Below are positions 28,301-38,870 of a stretch of DNA of 64,000 nucleotides, piece after piece. Made by a program: the position numbers and the translations under genes. The notes below the pieces were generated by a model that was given only the letters and a program-made list of their open reading frames with translations, was not told where the DNA came from and ran no database searches. Every line of letters begins with the position of its first letter. Positions within the stretch are counted from its first letter, which is position 1. Source of the stretch: Pelecanus crispus (lineage: Eukaryota; Chordata; Aves; Pelecaniformes; Pelecanidae); NCBI RefSeq assembly GCF_030463565.1, contig NC_134649.1, positions 3,731,501-3,795,500 of the forward strand, given 5' to 3'.

Positions 28301-30448
28301 TGTATTTCTATTTTCCCTTCCCTATATTAATTTCCTTCACAGACCCTAGTTAAGGGGGAAAAAAATCTCTTTTCCGGTCCATGGGATCAATTTTAAATAC
28401 ACTGGAATTAAATGAAGACATTTAAACCACATTTCTCTGCTGAAATGCATCCACCAACACCAGAAACTATTTTTATTACAGTCTATGTTAAATAATCAGA
28501 TCTTCAATTTCATAAGAAGCCATACAGCTACGTTATTCAAATCCCTCCACTGGCAATGACCCTGGCAGAACCTTTTACAAAACCATCTTTGCGCTGAATC
28601 ATAGCAAACCACCGAGGATAGCTTTTCTATCTAGGAAAATAAAATTGGAAAAGGGAAATATGTTTGAAGGGCACTTCTCAAAAAAAAAAAAAAAAAAAAA
28701 AAAGAGCTCCTTGCAAGTGCCCCCAGCCAGTCTCGCCTGCCTGTAGGTATCAAAAGGAAGAAGCCCTCCAAGCAGGGGTGCAAAAGTGCGCGAGCTAGCT
28801 TGGCGGTGTGGGACGCCGTCGTTAAGAGACGCTGAGGCGCACACCATATTGTTCAAAGGCTGCTCATCAGGTTGTTTTTAAGCGGACTGGAAAGATGCTT
28901 TTGAATCTCAGCCTCCAGCCCACAGCACATACTCGCAGCACTTAATTAAAAAGCGGCAATGCACAAGCTAAACCAGCAGCTGTTCTGTATTTCTTCTGAC
29001 TCCAAAGCCTTGCCAACACGGTGCGTGCTAGAGCTGTCGGGAGAGGGATGAGATGAGATGAGATCTTCTGGGTTTGGGGCTTCTGCGAGGCAGAGGGTGG
29101 AAGACCTTATCTGCCGTAGCTAACACCAGGGGGGAATTGTGCTTCCCCTCCAAATGCATGATGACTTTATCCTGGCTTATCCTCACGCGTTTTCACGGGC
29201 CTGAGTCTACAGCGGGTTGATGTTCGGCATCGCCAGCGCACAAAGATGCACCTCCCTTAAAACTGGCACCAAAAGCTTTCAGTATGGCATCTCTGGCTTA
29301 GCGGCCGCTTTGCAAAACGGGGTTTTAGTCCGGTGTTAGACGAGTTTGATCAGACAGCACTCTCGGTCAGCATCGATACAGCAAACTTGTTATCTCATCA
29401 ATATCTGTCACTGCCTAACTCAGCTGAGCTTGCCGTAATGGAAGCGCCATCCATTTGAAATCCCAAAGGTAGGCATCAGTTTTGGATCAATGCTCTCAGA
29501 ATCTCCATTAACTGTTACGATGCCAATGATGGTTTAGATCTATTTTGGGTTTATTTCTTCATGCCAGGACAAGTCAACAAAAGGCCTTCACTTCGAGAGA
29601 CTCTCTTACGGTAGTATCAGAGGGGTGGCACAGCAAGCCCAGCACCTCCAGAACTGACGTGGCTCCAAGGAAATCCCTTTTCCCCCCAGCTCTCCCATCC
29701 CATTTCACCACGCTGTCCTTCTCTTCTAGCTTCTCCTCGGGGACTATCACTCATCCCCACTTCTTAATCGCAAGCCAGAGCCCCAGCTGCCGATGCCGTA
29801 TGTGTCCTGCCCTCCGCACCATACCCTGCCCCAAAATCGCAGCCCTGGACACCCTGTGAGATACAAGGCACAGCATGCTCCCTGGCACATAAAAGTCCTC
29901 AACAGGAGACCAACGCCTTTTGCTACGTGAAGCATCTCTGCCTGTCCCAGGGATATCAGAAGTACTTTTCCTCTCTTCTCTACCGCAATAAGTGGTATTT
30001 TAAACGAGGGCACTGGAATTACACCAATTCAAGAGCTCAAAATAGCACTGCAAAATTCCACCCAAAGGCGTTGAAAGGGAAATTTCTACCATTTTCTAAT
30101 ACTGTTCTTTAACAGCGCCGAAAATTATTACATCTAATGATTTATTAGTGACTGAAATCAGCCAATTAGACAGCCAACGACTGATTTTCAAAGGGATCGC
30201 ACCGAACAATTTAATATAATGCCAGATAATAAACATGTCCCAAGCTGAATCACTGAATGATGTCGCTAACAGCCTGTCAGAGATATCAGATATTTACAGC
30301 AGAATAAGGCACCACATCAGATAAAGTAAAATACATCCTCTCAAGGATATAGAAATATGGAAAGGAATCTCTCCAGCTGCATTTCAAGTCCGGGCAATTT
30401 ACATAACTCCTGAGAAAAAGCTTTGTGTGGTGCCAGACCTCTTAGAAA
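13309..30448. other. Long intergenic region without supported genes
   Basis: Seventeen kilobases with no recognised protein, RNA gene or long repeat. Locally AT-rich parts are seen at about 13680-14170, 16860-17050, 17930-18010 and 27640-28520. A small TTCATATATA direct repeat lies near 17398-17422, and an A24 run at 28680-28703. The AT-rich, low-repeat blocks are the places where non-coding regulatory conservation could be looked for, but nothing in the sequence alone proves it. Confidence 0.45.
28680..28703 (+). repeat. A24 homopolymer
   Basis: Twenty-four consecutive A. I found no flanking target-site duplication or recognisable retroposed gene upstream, so it is recorded only as a mononucleotide run. 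Confidence 0.95.
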
Positions 30449-30542
30449 CATAGAATCAGAGAATCGTTTAGGTTGGAAAAGACCTTTAAGATCATCCAGT
30501 CCAACCAGTAACCTAGCACTACCAAGTCCACCACTAAACCAG
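30449..30542 (-). mobile_element. CR1 LINE 3' tail fragment, reverse orientation
   Basis: The + strand shows the reverse complement of the CR1 3' end: ATAGAATCAGAGAATC, then GGTTGGAAAAGACCTTTAAG, then the region matching the 3' UTR of the 12.5-13.3 kb copy. It is only about 95 bp long and non-coding. Confidence 0.9.
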
Positions 30543-30614
30543 TTACAGGTAGAGTAAGAATTTCATGTTTCCTGGCTTGGGGGCTGGATTATTTTTTAAT
30601 GAAAGTAAAAACTA

Positions 30615-31116
30615 GGAATCATTAAGGTTGGAAAGGATCTCTAAGATCATCATTCCAACCATCAACCCAACACCCCCATGCCCACTAAACCACCTCCCAA
30701 AGTGCCACGTCTACCCATTTTTTGAAGACCTCCAGGGATGGGGACTCCACCGCCTCTCTGGGCAGCCTGTTCCAATGCTTGACCACTCTTTCTGCAAGGG
30801 AATTTTTCCTACTATCCAATCTAAACCTCCCCTGGCGCAACTTGAGGGCATTTCTTCTCTTCCTATTGCTAACTACTTGGGAGAAGAGACCAACACCCAC
30901 CTCACTACAACCTCCTGTCAGGCAGCTGTAGAGAGCGATCAGGTCTCCCCTCAGCCTCCTCTTCTCCAGGCTGAACACCCCCAGCTCCCTCAGCCGCTCC
31001 CCATCAGCCCTGTGCTCAAGACCCTTCCCCAACTTCATTGCCCTTCTCTGGACATGCTCCAGTACGTCAATGTCCTTCTTGTAGTGAGGGGCCCAAAACT
31101 GGACACAGTATTCGGG
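30615..31116 (-). mobile_element. CR1 LINE fragment, reverse orientation, part of the second frame
   Basis: Read on the minus strand, this encodes the same C-terminal CR1 protein segment as the 12.5-13.3 kb copy ([32 protein letters not shown]), followed by a 3' UTR. Its 3' end, at lower coordinates, has a variant sequence (AAGGTTGGAAAGGATCTC). It therefore belongs to a different CR1 copy or subfamily than the 94-bp fragment 73 bp to its left. Similarity stops at about 31116, so it is strongly 5'-truncated. Confidence 0.9.
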
Positions 31117-32825
31117 GTTTCTTCTTACAAGTCGCCCATCCACGCTGCTGGCATGCGGGAGACCCTCTGGACCAAGTGCAGCATGGCTGCTACCCAGTCT
31201 GAGAAAGCCAACAGCACAAAATACAGCGGGGAACTGGGAATGTGCTGGTTGTGACAAACCTCTATCGGCATGAGAAGTTCTGCAAAGAGCAGACAAAATC
31301 TAGATTTCAAGGTTTCATCCAAAACCTGGACAATAATAATCCGTTACAAATATGTCAAGAAGGAAAAAATAGCATGGACCTCACAGGCTGGATAACGTTT
31401 TAAAGATAAAAACATGTATAGATATCTAGTAGATTGGGTAATCTAAACCAAAGGTACCTTTAAAATCATTTCACTACATGTTGCCATTAAATATGTCAGA
31501 CTCAAGCAAGTATTTGTGCTGTCCTAGAATTGATGGCTTCATATTGCAGGCTTGTTCATGCAGCTGTTACTGAAAGATGCACTTTTGATAAAACGGTAAA
31601 AAGCAAGTAAACAAACCTACAGATCAATTCAATTTATATACACCATTGTGAAATCATTTCCAATTTAATATAACTGTGCACAGTCTATGATCTATTCAGT
31701 TCTATCCAGAATTATGAAAGCTCCTTATACACCCAAGCCATTCAAGTGGGTAAGAATATGAACTCTGCACTTAGGAATGAAATTTACATTTTGTTTGCTT
31801 TGATATCACTTTGCCAGGTATTTAATACAGCTGGTGTTCCTGTTGGTCATGAGTAAGGCTGTAAATTACAGCTCAGAAAAGGAGCAAGGCCACCTTTGGA
31901 GATCCCGTTGCAGGGTGAGAGCCCAATAACAGGCATCCACATGTGACCTTAATGTTTTTCCGAGCATCTGCAATAGTCTACATGTGCGGCACCTATATCA
32001 GTTACTCCATGGAGATGTGCAATATCCCTCCCGAATGAAGAAACCAAGAAAGGTGTTAGAAGACATCTAATATGGCTATACATTTCCTAAATTGGTCAAA
32101 GTAACTTGCACTCATGAGACCAACGAGTTTGGGTCGAGGAGACCTCTACCCTGCTGATGGTGACTTCTAATACATCCTGGAACTGGAGAGAGGCCTCAGA
32201 GCCCTAACACCGTGCCAGCATTTCAGAGAGGAAGATTAAGCCCCAATCTCAGGCGACGTAGTGAACGCAACCTGGTGAAACCCCTGGTAAGAGGTTCAAT
32301 TAAAAAGTAAATTCCTCTCCCTTAATCTGCAACGCCAGCCTGTGGGAGATGACTGGATTCATTCTTTGAGGCTACAAGCTTGGATGATAAAGGGAATTGC
32401 TAAGGAGTAATAGCATCTATGTGCTTTTGACTTACTATCACATAACAGCCCGTTAAAATCAGAGCTACGTAACACCGCATTTTACATGAAAAGCAGTCTC
32501 CCTGAATGAGAGGGCTAATCCGGTCTCCCTGGATTAGCCGTTCTGGCTAATCAGCGTTGCTGTTCCGCATGAATGCAATGTCCAAGCTGGGAGTTTGCAT
32601 GTGCCGAGCCCCAGCAGCCGGGGACGAGGGCTCGGGACCCTCCCGACGCCGTGCAGGGGACGGGGCACAAGCTGCCTGGCAGGGCCGCAGCGCACACCTC
32701 GCATCCCAGCACGCTGCTGCCGTGCCCGCCAGCCGCCATCCCCCACCTCGGGAGGTACGGAGAGCTGGGCTCCCCTTCCACGTTCTCCCTGCCCCACGGG
32801 CCACGGCCCTGTCCCGGTCTGCTGC
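31117..32825. other. Intergenic, AT-rich, nothing recognised
   Basis: AT-rich from about 31250 to 32100, then becoming GC-rich from 32600 toward the minisatellite. No exon or RNA gene is recognised. Confidence 0.5.
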
Positions 32826-33490
32826 AGGGAAGACGCCATTTCCCTGTAACCCCATCGTGGTCTCTGGCTGAGGGGAAGGTGCCACTTCCCTGTACCCCAC
32901 CCCAATCTGCACCCGAGGGGAAGGCGCCATTCCCCCCTGTACCCCATCCCAATCTCCACCCGAGGGGAAGGCACCATTCCCCCTGTACCCCACCCCAATC
33001 TCTACCCTAGCGCATGGCGCCATTCCCCCTGCACCCCTCTCCAGATCTCCATCCTAGGGGAAGGCGACATTCCCCCCTGTACCCCATCCCAACCTCCACC
33101 CGAGGGGACGGCACCATTCCCCCCTGTACCCCACCCCAATCTCTACCTGAGGAGAAGGTGCTATTCCCCCTGTACCCCATCCCAACCTCCACCCGAGGGG
33201 AAGGCGCCATTCCCCCTGCACCCCACCCCAATCTCTACCCTAGCACACGGCGCCATTTCCCTGTACCCCACCCCAATCTCCACCCGAGGGGAAGGCACCA
33301 TTCCCCCCTGTACCCCACCCCAAACTCTACCTGAGGGGACGGCGCCATTCCCCCTGCACCCCACCCCAATCTCTACCTGAGGGGACGGCGCCATTCCCCC
33401 TGCACCCCACCCCACTCTCTACCCTAGCGCACGGCGCCATCCCCCCTGCACCCCTCTCCCGGTGCCCACCCTAGGAGACGGCGCCATCCG
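32826..33490 (+). repeat. ~46-bp minisatellite, about 14 units, next to the PARP16 promoter
   Basis: A degenerate unit of 45-48 bp repeats about 14 times and fades into the CpG island. Each unit holds a GGCGCCATTCCCCC-like block, a TGTACCCCACCCCAATCT block and an ACCCGAGGGGA or ACCCTAGCGC block. Units vary by point changes and 1-2 bp length differences. Several open frames run through it on both strands only because the repeat lacks stops. The last partial unit ends about 230 bp before the PARP16 start codon. Confidence 0.93.
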
Positions 33491-34110
33491 CCGGGCCTCC
33501 CCCGCCCCGTCCCCGGGGAAGGGGCGCAGCCGCGGCCCGGCCGTGCGGGGCAGGAGCGGCGCGGCGGGGCCGGACCCGGGCGCCGGAGCGGGCGGAGGCG
33601 GCGGCGGGGCGGAGCGGAGGGGCCAGGCCGCGGCCCCGAGGCGGAAGGGGCGACGCGGCCCCGGGCGGGAGCTGTCGCCTCCTCCGAGCGGCCGCCGCTC
33701 GGCAGCCCCCGCCGGGCATGCCCCCGGCCGGCCCCGGCCCCGGCCCCGGCGAGGCGGCCTCGCTCGTCAGGGAGGCGGCGGGGAGGGACCCGCTGGCCGC
33801 CGACCTGCGCTGCAGCCTCTTCGCCGCCGCGCTGCAGAGCTACAAGCGCGACTCGGCGCTGAGGCCCTTCCCGGGCAGCTACGCGGGTGGAGACACCAAG
33901 GACTTCGAGGGGCTGGTGAGTGCCAGTGCCGCCGGCCCGGGGGTGCGCATCCGAACCGGGAACCGGGAGTACGGCTGCTGCCCTGGGAGCGAGCGAGCAG
34001 CCTTGTGCAGGGGCTGGCGGGGAGCGGCAGCAGGCCCGGCGTGCCCGGGCCGCTCTGGGGGAGAGGCGGGCGAGGGTCCCCTCCGAGGCGAGGGCGGCGG
34101 GGCCTCGGCG
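33480..34110 (+). promoter_or_regulatory. PARP16: CpG-island promoter of PARP16
   Basis: Very GC- and CpG-rich DNA surrounds the first coding exon and the start of intron 1, with no TATA box visible upstream of the ATG at 33718. This is the usual architecture of a broadly expressed vertebrate gene. Transcription probably starts somewhere in 33500-33700. The exact site cannot be fixed from sequence. Confidence 0.8.
33718..33915 (+). CDS. PARP16: PARP16 coding exon 1
   Basis: 66 codons ending ...KDFEGL, donor GTGAG, phase 0. It holds the Gly-Pro-rich start and the conserved [12 protein letters not shown] segment. Confidence 0.95.
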
Positions 34111-37100
34111 TTACGAAGGAAGCAGGAGGAATTGTGTATCCAGTCAAGGACCCCAGGTTCTAAAGTACAGCTGGGATTCTGACCAATAAACCCGCACTTG
34201 GAAACTGCCAAGTCCCGTGTGTGAAGTGTTAGAAGAGCTTGCCCTACGCGAAATTCAAGTTCATTTTGAAATTCAAATTCCTTTCGAAGGGTTTGTGTTC
34301 CACATGGCCTGAACACCCCCGCGTCTATCCCACCGCAGATACTGCATTGTGACGGCTTCTTTTCTTTCAGGAGTTTGATTATTCTTCGATGTACCTTACA
34401 GATACTCTTGGTAAATACAAGGATTTCATAACTTGCCTGGTAGTTGCTTTTCGAACAAGCGACAACCTTTCCCGCAAACTGGATACAAACGTTTATATCT
34501 CAGAACAGAAACTGGTTTTTAGTTTACAGCCTATTAGGGTGAAATATTGTTTTGTTTTCACTAGAGGTCTCTGTTTAATCACAATGAAAAGAAGGAGCTT
34601 GTACTAAATACCTGTCTTGTCAGCTTGCAGATACCAATGCTCTACCGAGCCTGAAAGAACTTCTGGAGTCTGTCCCAAACACAGAGAAAAGAACCTGGGA
34701 TTTGTTTAGTTGGATTTTATCATCTAAGGTCTTCATGATACACAGTACTAAGAAACAGGAGGTAAGTTTTGAATTCTGAAAGTCTTGATTGGAGTTTGTC
34801 TTTTAAGGCAAACTTGCACTTTGGAAAGTACTTCCTCCTGCCAGAAGTTAGCTGGTTATTGCGAGAGCTTGACAGTTCAGCACGAATGCTTTTTTTTTTT
34901 TTTTTCTGTATATAGAGAGGGGGTTTTTTTTGAAAACGAAATTTTCAGGAACACTACTTGGAAGAAATAGTTATCACTCTCAGTAGTTGATGATGGGCAG
35001 TGATTGTAGTTGGTTACTCCCATTAACACAGAATGTACCGGCATGTTCTAAACCAAGATAGCCCGACTCAGGTGTCATTGAGCTAGATCCTGCTTCTCAC
35101 TGAGAAAGACAACTTTGTGCTTCTGCATGCTGCCCCAAAAACGGAAAGGTTGAGAGCCACTGAGGAACTTCTGTAACAGTCGTAGAGATTAGCAGCGAGA
35201 TGAAAAGAACTTCTGTTTTCACTTTTTTTCCCTCTTCCAAGATCAAGCTGATGAATATATCATCTTAGTAGCCAAAGTGGCATGGTAGAATTGTGATATT
35301 GTCCTTACATCATCAGTTAAATCATAATCACAATTAATGGTTTTCTATTTTTTCTGGAAGGACGAATTAGGATTTAGCTTTCATAGCAAGGAACTGTCAG
35401 AATTCGCATTCTACATTTACTCCTGAATTGTGACAGTGTTGAATTCTAATGTGGAAAGCTTAATCAAAATACATAAAGCAACATGAAAGACTAAGGGACA
35501 GTAAGCAAAATTTCCAGTGAGTAATCTAACCGCATAAACTAACACTCAGATTCCTTCCTGTTTTTAAGTACGAGAAGATCCAAGAACTCACAGGGGTGTC
35601 TGGGGCTGCGGTTCCTGCTCCGGACTACCTCTTTGAGATCGTGTACTGCGATCAAATGAATACCAAGTTTGCCGAGACCAAGGGAGAGCGGGACCTCATC
35701 TACGCCTTCCACGGGAGCCGCCTCGAGAACTTCCATTCCATACTGCACAACGGCCTGCACTGCCATTTGAACAGGGTGAGGCTCCTGGTATTGGCACCAT
35801 TTTCTGTTGGTCACTTGCAGCTAGTGACACTTTTTAAAAATAGGCCCAAATTCCTTTAGGGATATGAAATGTGCTGATGATCTTATACTGCTATTTTCAT
35901 TTCAGTGTAGGCTTTTGTGGATGGTTGTGTTGGATTTTCTAGTGCAGCCTGAGGGTAAAAACTGGAATCAGCACGAAACCCTTTTCTCCAGTGTGACGAA
36001 TTACAGCTATCCTTTGTTTCTTTGTAAGAAAGTGTAATGCCTCTGAAAATACTGGCCTATCTGTCAGCCTGCAGCTGGAAAGTGCCTGTGCACAGAGGAG
36101 GAGGAGAACGGCCCAGGCAATGTAGAGATTCTCTCTGCCTGGCTTCAAGTTTAGATCAACTAAGTTTTAGGTGCTACTTCCAAATGGAGCCTTCTTTAAA
36201 TGGCCTGGTTAAGGGGGACGTCCCGTAGGATTTGCACCTCTTCTGATTTCAGCAGAAAGGCAGTTGGGACTCCCGGCTTTTTATGTCATCTGTAAAGCAG
36301 CTTTGACACAACAGCTGCTTAACCTCCCAGTCAACCTGGACCATGTTCCCCCCCGCCCCATTCTTTATAAGCAATGGCTTACCAGGTACAGTGGACTTAC
36401 TGGATTAATAATTTCAGCCAGGGTGGTAAATCCCTTGATTCAAAGTTATTAAAACAGTTATGTTTGAAAGGAATTCACAATTGAAAAGTACTTCTCTCTT
36501 TTCTAGTAAAGCATGGATTTAAATGCGAGTAAAGCCTTGTCTTGTTTCTGGAGGTTAGATTATTTGAATGACGGCAGTCTCCATAAATCAGTGAAATGCC
36601 TCTAACAGCAGTGCAGTCATGTTGATATAAAATACTTACACTGGCAAACTAAATCCAAATCCGGGAAAGCATGAATCTGTCCACACCAAGGGCCGTGCCA
36701 AGCAGCTAATTTGAGGGATGGGAGAGGGCAGCTGCCCCACCCCAAGGAAGTTGTGCCAGGACAAAAACAGTGCATGGACCAGGCCCAGCGCGGGTCAGAA
36801 AAGCCTTTCTTAATTTACCTTCAGAAACAGAACTGCCAGGCTGAAAGTGAAGAACTCTTGTATGTTGTTTATAGTTTGTGCTACAGGATTTTAGGTTGTA
36901 TTTCTGCTCCGTTTCAGACGTCCCTGTTTGGTGAAGGTACCTATCTTACCAGTGACCTGAGCCTGGCTCTCCTTTATAGCCCTCACGGTCTTGGTTGGCA
37001 GCGAAGCGCGTTGGGCTCTATCCTTAGCTGCGTAGCTGTTTGCGAGATCATTGACCATCCAGATGTAAAGTGTCAGGTCAAAAAGAAAGGTGAGTCTATT

Positions 37101-38770
37101 GCAATAATAACTGTGTAGTTCATCTCTTACTTTGCACATCTCGTATTTCAGCTTTGTGCATATGTGCTATCGTGTAAACAGTGCACTGTATATGTGGATA
37201 CCCTTCAGCAGAAACTGGCTGCAGACTCCTTTTCTGATTGAACCCCTCAACAAATCCACAACAGCCTCATTGTGCAGCTTCTCTTAAAATAGTCTGTTTA
37301 AGGAGTAGAAAATATTTTGGTGGCGTCAGTCATTTTTCCTAGTTTCATTAGTATGATAAAATCATGTTCCATAATGCCTGATCATCTCACCAGTGATGGT
37401 GGAACAGCAGCATCACAAATGTATCAAGAATGAGCTATGCTAGATGTCTAGGAAGCCTCTGCTCCGATTGTCCTTCTCCTTTGACTGCTTCCTGCTTGCA
37501 GGGCTCCATCGGTCCTTCAAGGTTGTTTTTCTTTCCCTATTCATGTTAGCAGCTCCTCAAGCCCTGTGTGGGAGACCCGCCTCCTTTTCACCCTGGTCTG
37601 GGCCATAATGCCATCCATACCAAGGATGACTAGGAGTGGTATAGCCTCAAGCAAACTTTTCAGTCTATTCTTGGATGCTAAGGGATTCAGGGGAATACCG
37701 AGACTAGATCTTTGGTTATCTCATTCCCACTCCTGCGTGTGTACATGTTGTGGGGGGTGAGGGGGTGTAGGTTGCTTACTTTTTAACAGTTACTTGAAGT
37801 TGTGCGTCTCTTTTTGCTTTTCTGTTCCCCAAAAGGCCACTTCTTTTCTCTTACTATGCAGATTCAGAAGAAATAGACAGAAAAAGAGCAAGAGTGAAAA
37901 ACAGCGAAGGGGGTGATGTACCACAGAAATACTTCGTTGTCACAAACAATCAGCTTTTACGAGTTAAATACTTGCTAGTATATTCACAGAAACAGCATAG
38001 GAGGTAAGAATTCAGCTGTCTGGAGTGATGAGCATGCTATGACCGCCAGATAAGCACATCTCATTTTTGAAAAATGACCGAAAACAAGCAAGAAAGATAT
38101 GCTGCACTGCCAGAATTTGGTTTTAGTCTGCTGCCTGTGAAATAAGGCTTACACCCTCACATCGCCTCTGTCTCACTCTTTGACACTCCCAGGCTCAGCT
38201 AAATTTGCTTTTTCATCAGACCTGTAAGCACATGTATCTTTGAGAGCTCTAACAAACTGTCTGTGGCAGGAAAGGGAGTGAAACGCTGACAAGTGCAGCT
38301 TTTAAAACTAGGGCAGTTTTAACTCTGCCCTTATCTATCCTGCGCGGCAGCATTCGCCCAGCTAATCAACACGCACGTACAGGCCAGGCAGGTGCAGCCC
38401 CAAACCATGGAGCAAGGTGTGAGCATGAGGAGAAGGGGCAGGATTGAGCACGGAGACTTGGGGAAAAGGGATGGGGAATCAAGCTTTGTTAGTTACAGGG
38501 ACTGTGGAACAACTTTCTGGTTTTACTGCATTAGCTTAACCGTTTAAAAATCACAAAACCTAAGATACTCTTTGCCAAGGTATTCGTGCATCTCTGACAG
38601 AATTCGTGCACTTTTCCCTTTTCAGGCCTCCTAGTCAATCTTCCTGGTTTTACACCCACCGTTTTGCCGTCATGATGATGCTGTACCTGCTGCTGCTAAT
38701 AGTGATAGGGGCCAGCAACTCACCAACCTTCGTCTACTACTGGCACAGAATGTTTGGCTCGGAGGGATGA
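33718..38770 (+). CDS. PARP16: Protein mono-ADP-ribosyltransferase PARP16 (six coding exons)
   Basis: Joining 33718-33915, 34624-34761, 35569-35775, 36918-37089, 37862-38003 and 38626-38770 gives 1002 nt, 333 residues plus stop, with every intron GT-AG. PARP16 (ARTD15) is an ER and nuclear-envelope tail-anchored enzyme that transfers single ADP-ribose units from NAD+ and is linked to the unfolded-protein response via PERK and IRE1. An alpha-helical N-terminal domain (about 1-110) precedes the catalytic fold. The H-Y-Y residues typical of this mono-transferase are present: His160 in FHGSR, Tyr190 in GEGTYLTSD and Tyr262 in QKYFVVTNN. Each is shifted by 8 from the human positions I recall. A hydrophobic anchor (about 300-318, [13 protein letters not shown]) is followed by a short lumenal tail. 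The start was chosen because [18 protein letters not shown] matches the family N-terminus and the ATG has G at -3. Human PARP16 is about ten residues shorter; the difference is largely a Gly-Pro-rich insert after Met1. No frameshift or lost key residue is seen. Confidence 0.97.
34624..34761 (+). CDS. PARP16: PARP16 coding exon 2
   Basis: 46 codons ([16 protein letters not shown] to STKKQE), acceptor TTGTCAG, donor GTAAG, phase 0 on both sides. It covers the second half of the helical domain, including [11 protein letters not shown]. Confidence 0.95.
35569..35775 (+). CDS. PARP16: PARP16 coding exon 3
   Basis: 69 codons starting YEKIQELTG, acceptor TTTTTAAG, donor GTGAGG, phase 0. It carries the first NAD-binding motif, [19 protein letters not shown], with catalytic His160. 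Confidence 0.96.
36918..37089 (+). CDS. PARP16: PARP16 coding exon 4
   Basis: 57 codons plus one base, acceptor CCGTTTCAG, donor GTGAG. It encodes [18 protein letters not shown] with Tyr190 and the [14 protein letters not shown] strand. Confidence 0.96.
37862..38003 (+). CDS. PARP16: PARP16 coding exon 5
   Basis: 142 nt in phase 1 to 0-plus-2, acceptor CTATGCAG, donor GTAAG. It encodes the basic linker and then [20 protein letters not shown], with Tyr262 at the end of the catalytic core. Confidence 0.95.
38626..38770 (+). CDS. PARP16: PARP16 coding exon 6, membrane anchor and stop
   Basis: 145 nt, acceptor CCTTTTCAG. It encodes [11 protein letters not shown], the C-terminal transmembrane helix and a 15-residue tail, with TGA at 38768-38770. 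Confidence 0.95.
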
Positions 38771-38858
38771 ATTGCCCGAGGTGATAAACTGTTATTTTCA
38801 CCACGTGCCTTAATAACAGCCAATCTACAATGCACTGCATCTGTTCCAGAGCTCTGGA

Positions 38859-38864
38859 AATAAA
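38859..38864 (+). terminator. PARP16: Probable PARP16 poly-A signal
   Basis: AATAAA lies 89 bp after the stop, with T/G-rich DNA following within 30 bp. A second AATAAA at 39302-39307 could give a longer 3' UTR. Confidence 0.55.
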
Positions 38865-38870
38865 GGTGCC

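Noticed and set aside
28680-28703. A24 run as tail of a retroposed gene
   Set aside because: No recognisable coding or RNA sequence upstream and no flanking direct repeat.
30628-31254. 208-codon + frame
   Set aside because: It is the antisense of the reverse-oriented CR1 fragment.
32534-33415. Several open frames in the minisatellite
   Set aside because: Their repetitive MGWGTGG-like and PPCTPPQS-like translations follow the ~46-bp unit, and unit lengths are not held in frame.
33462-34163. 233-codon + frame over the CpG island
   Set aside because: It is in a different frame from PARP16 exon 1 and rich in Gly/Arg/Ala/Pro from GC content alone.
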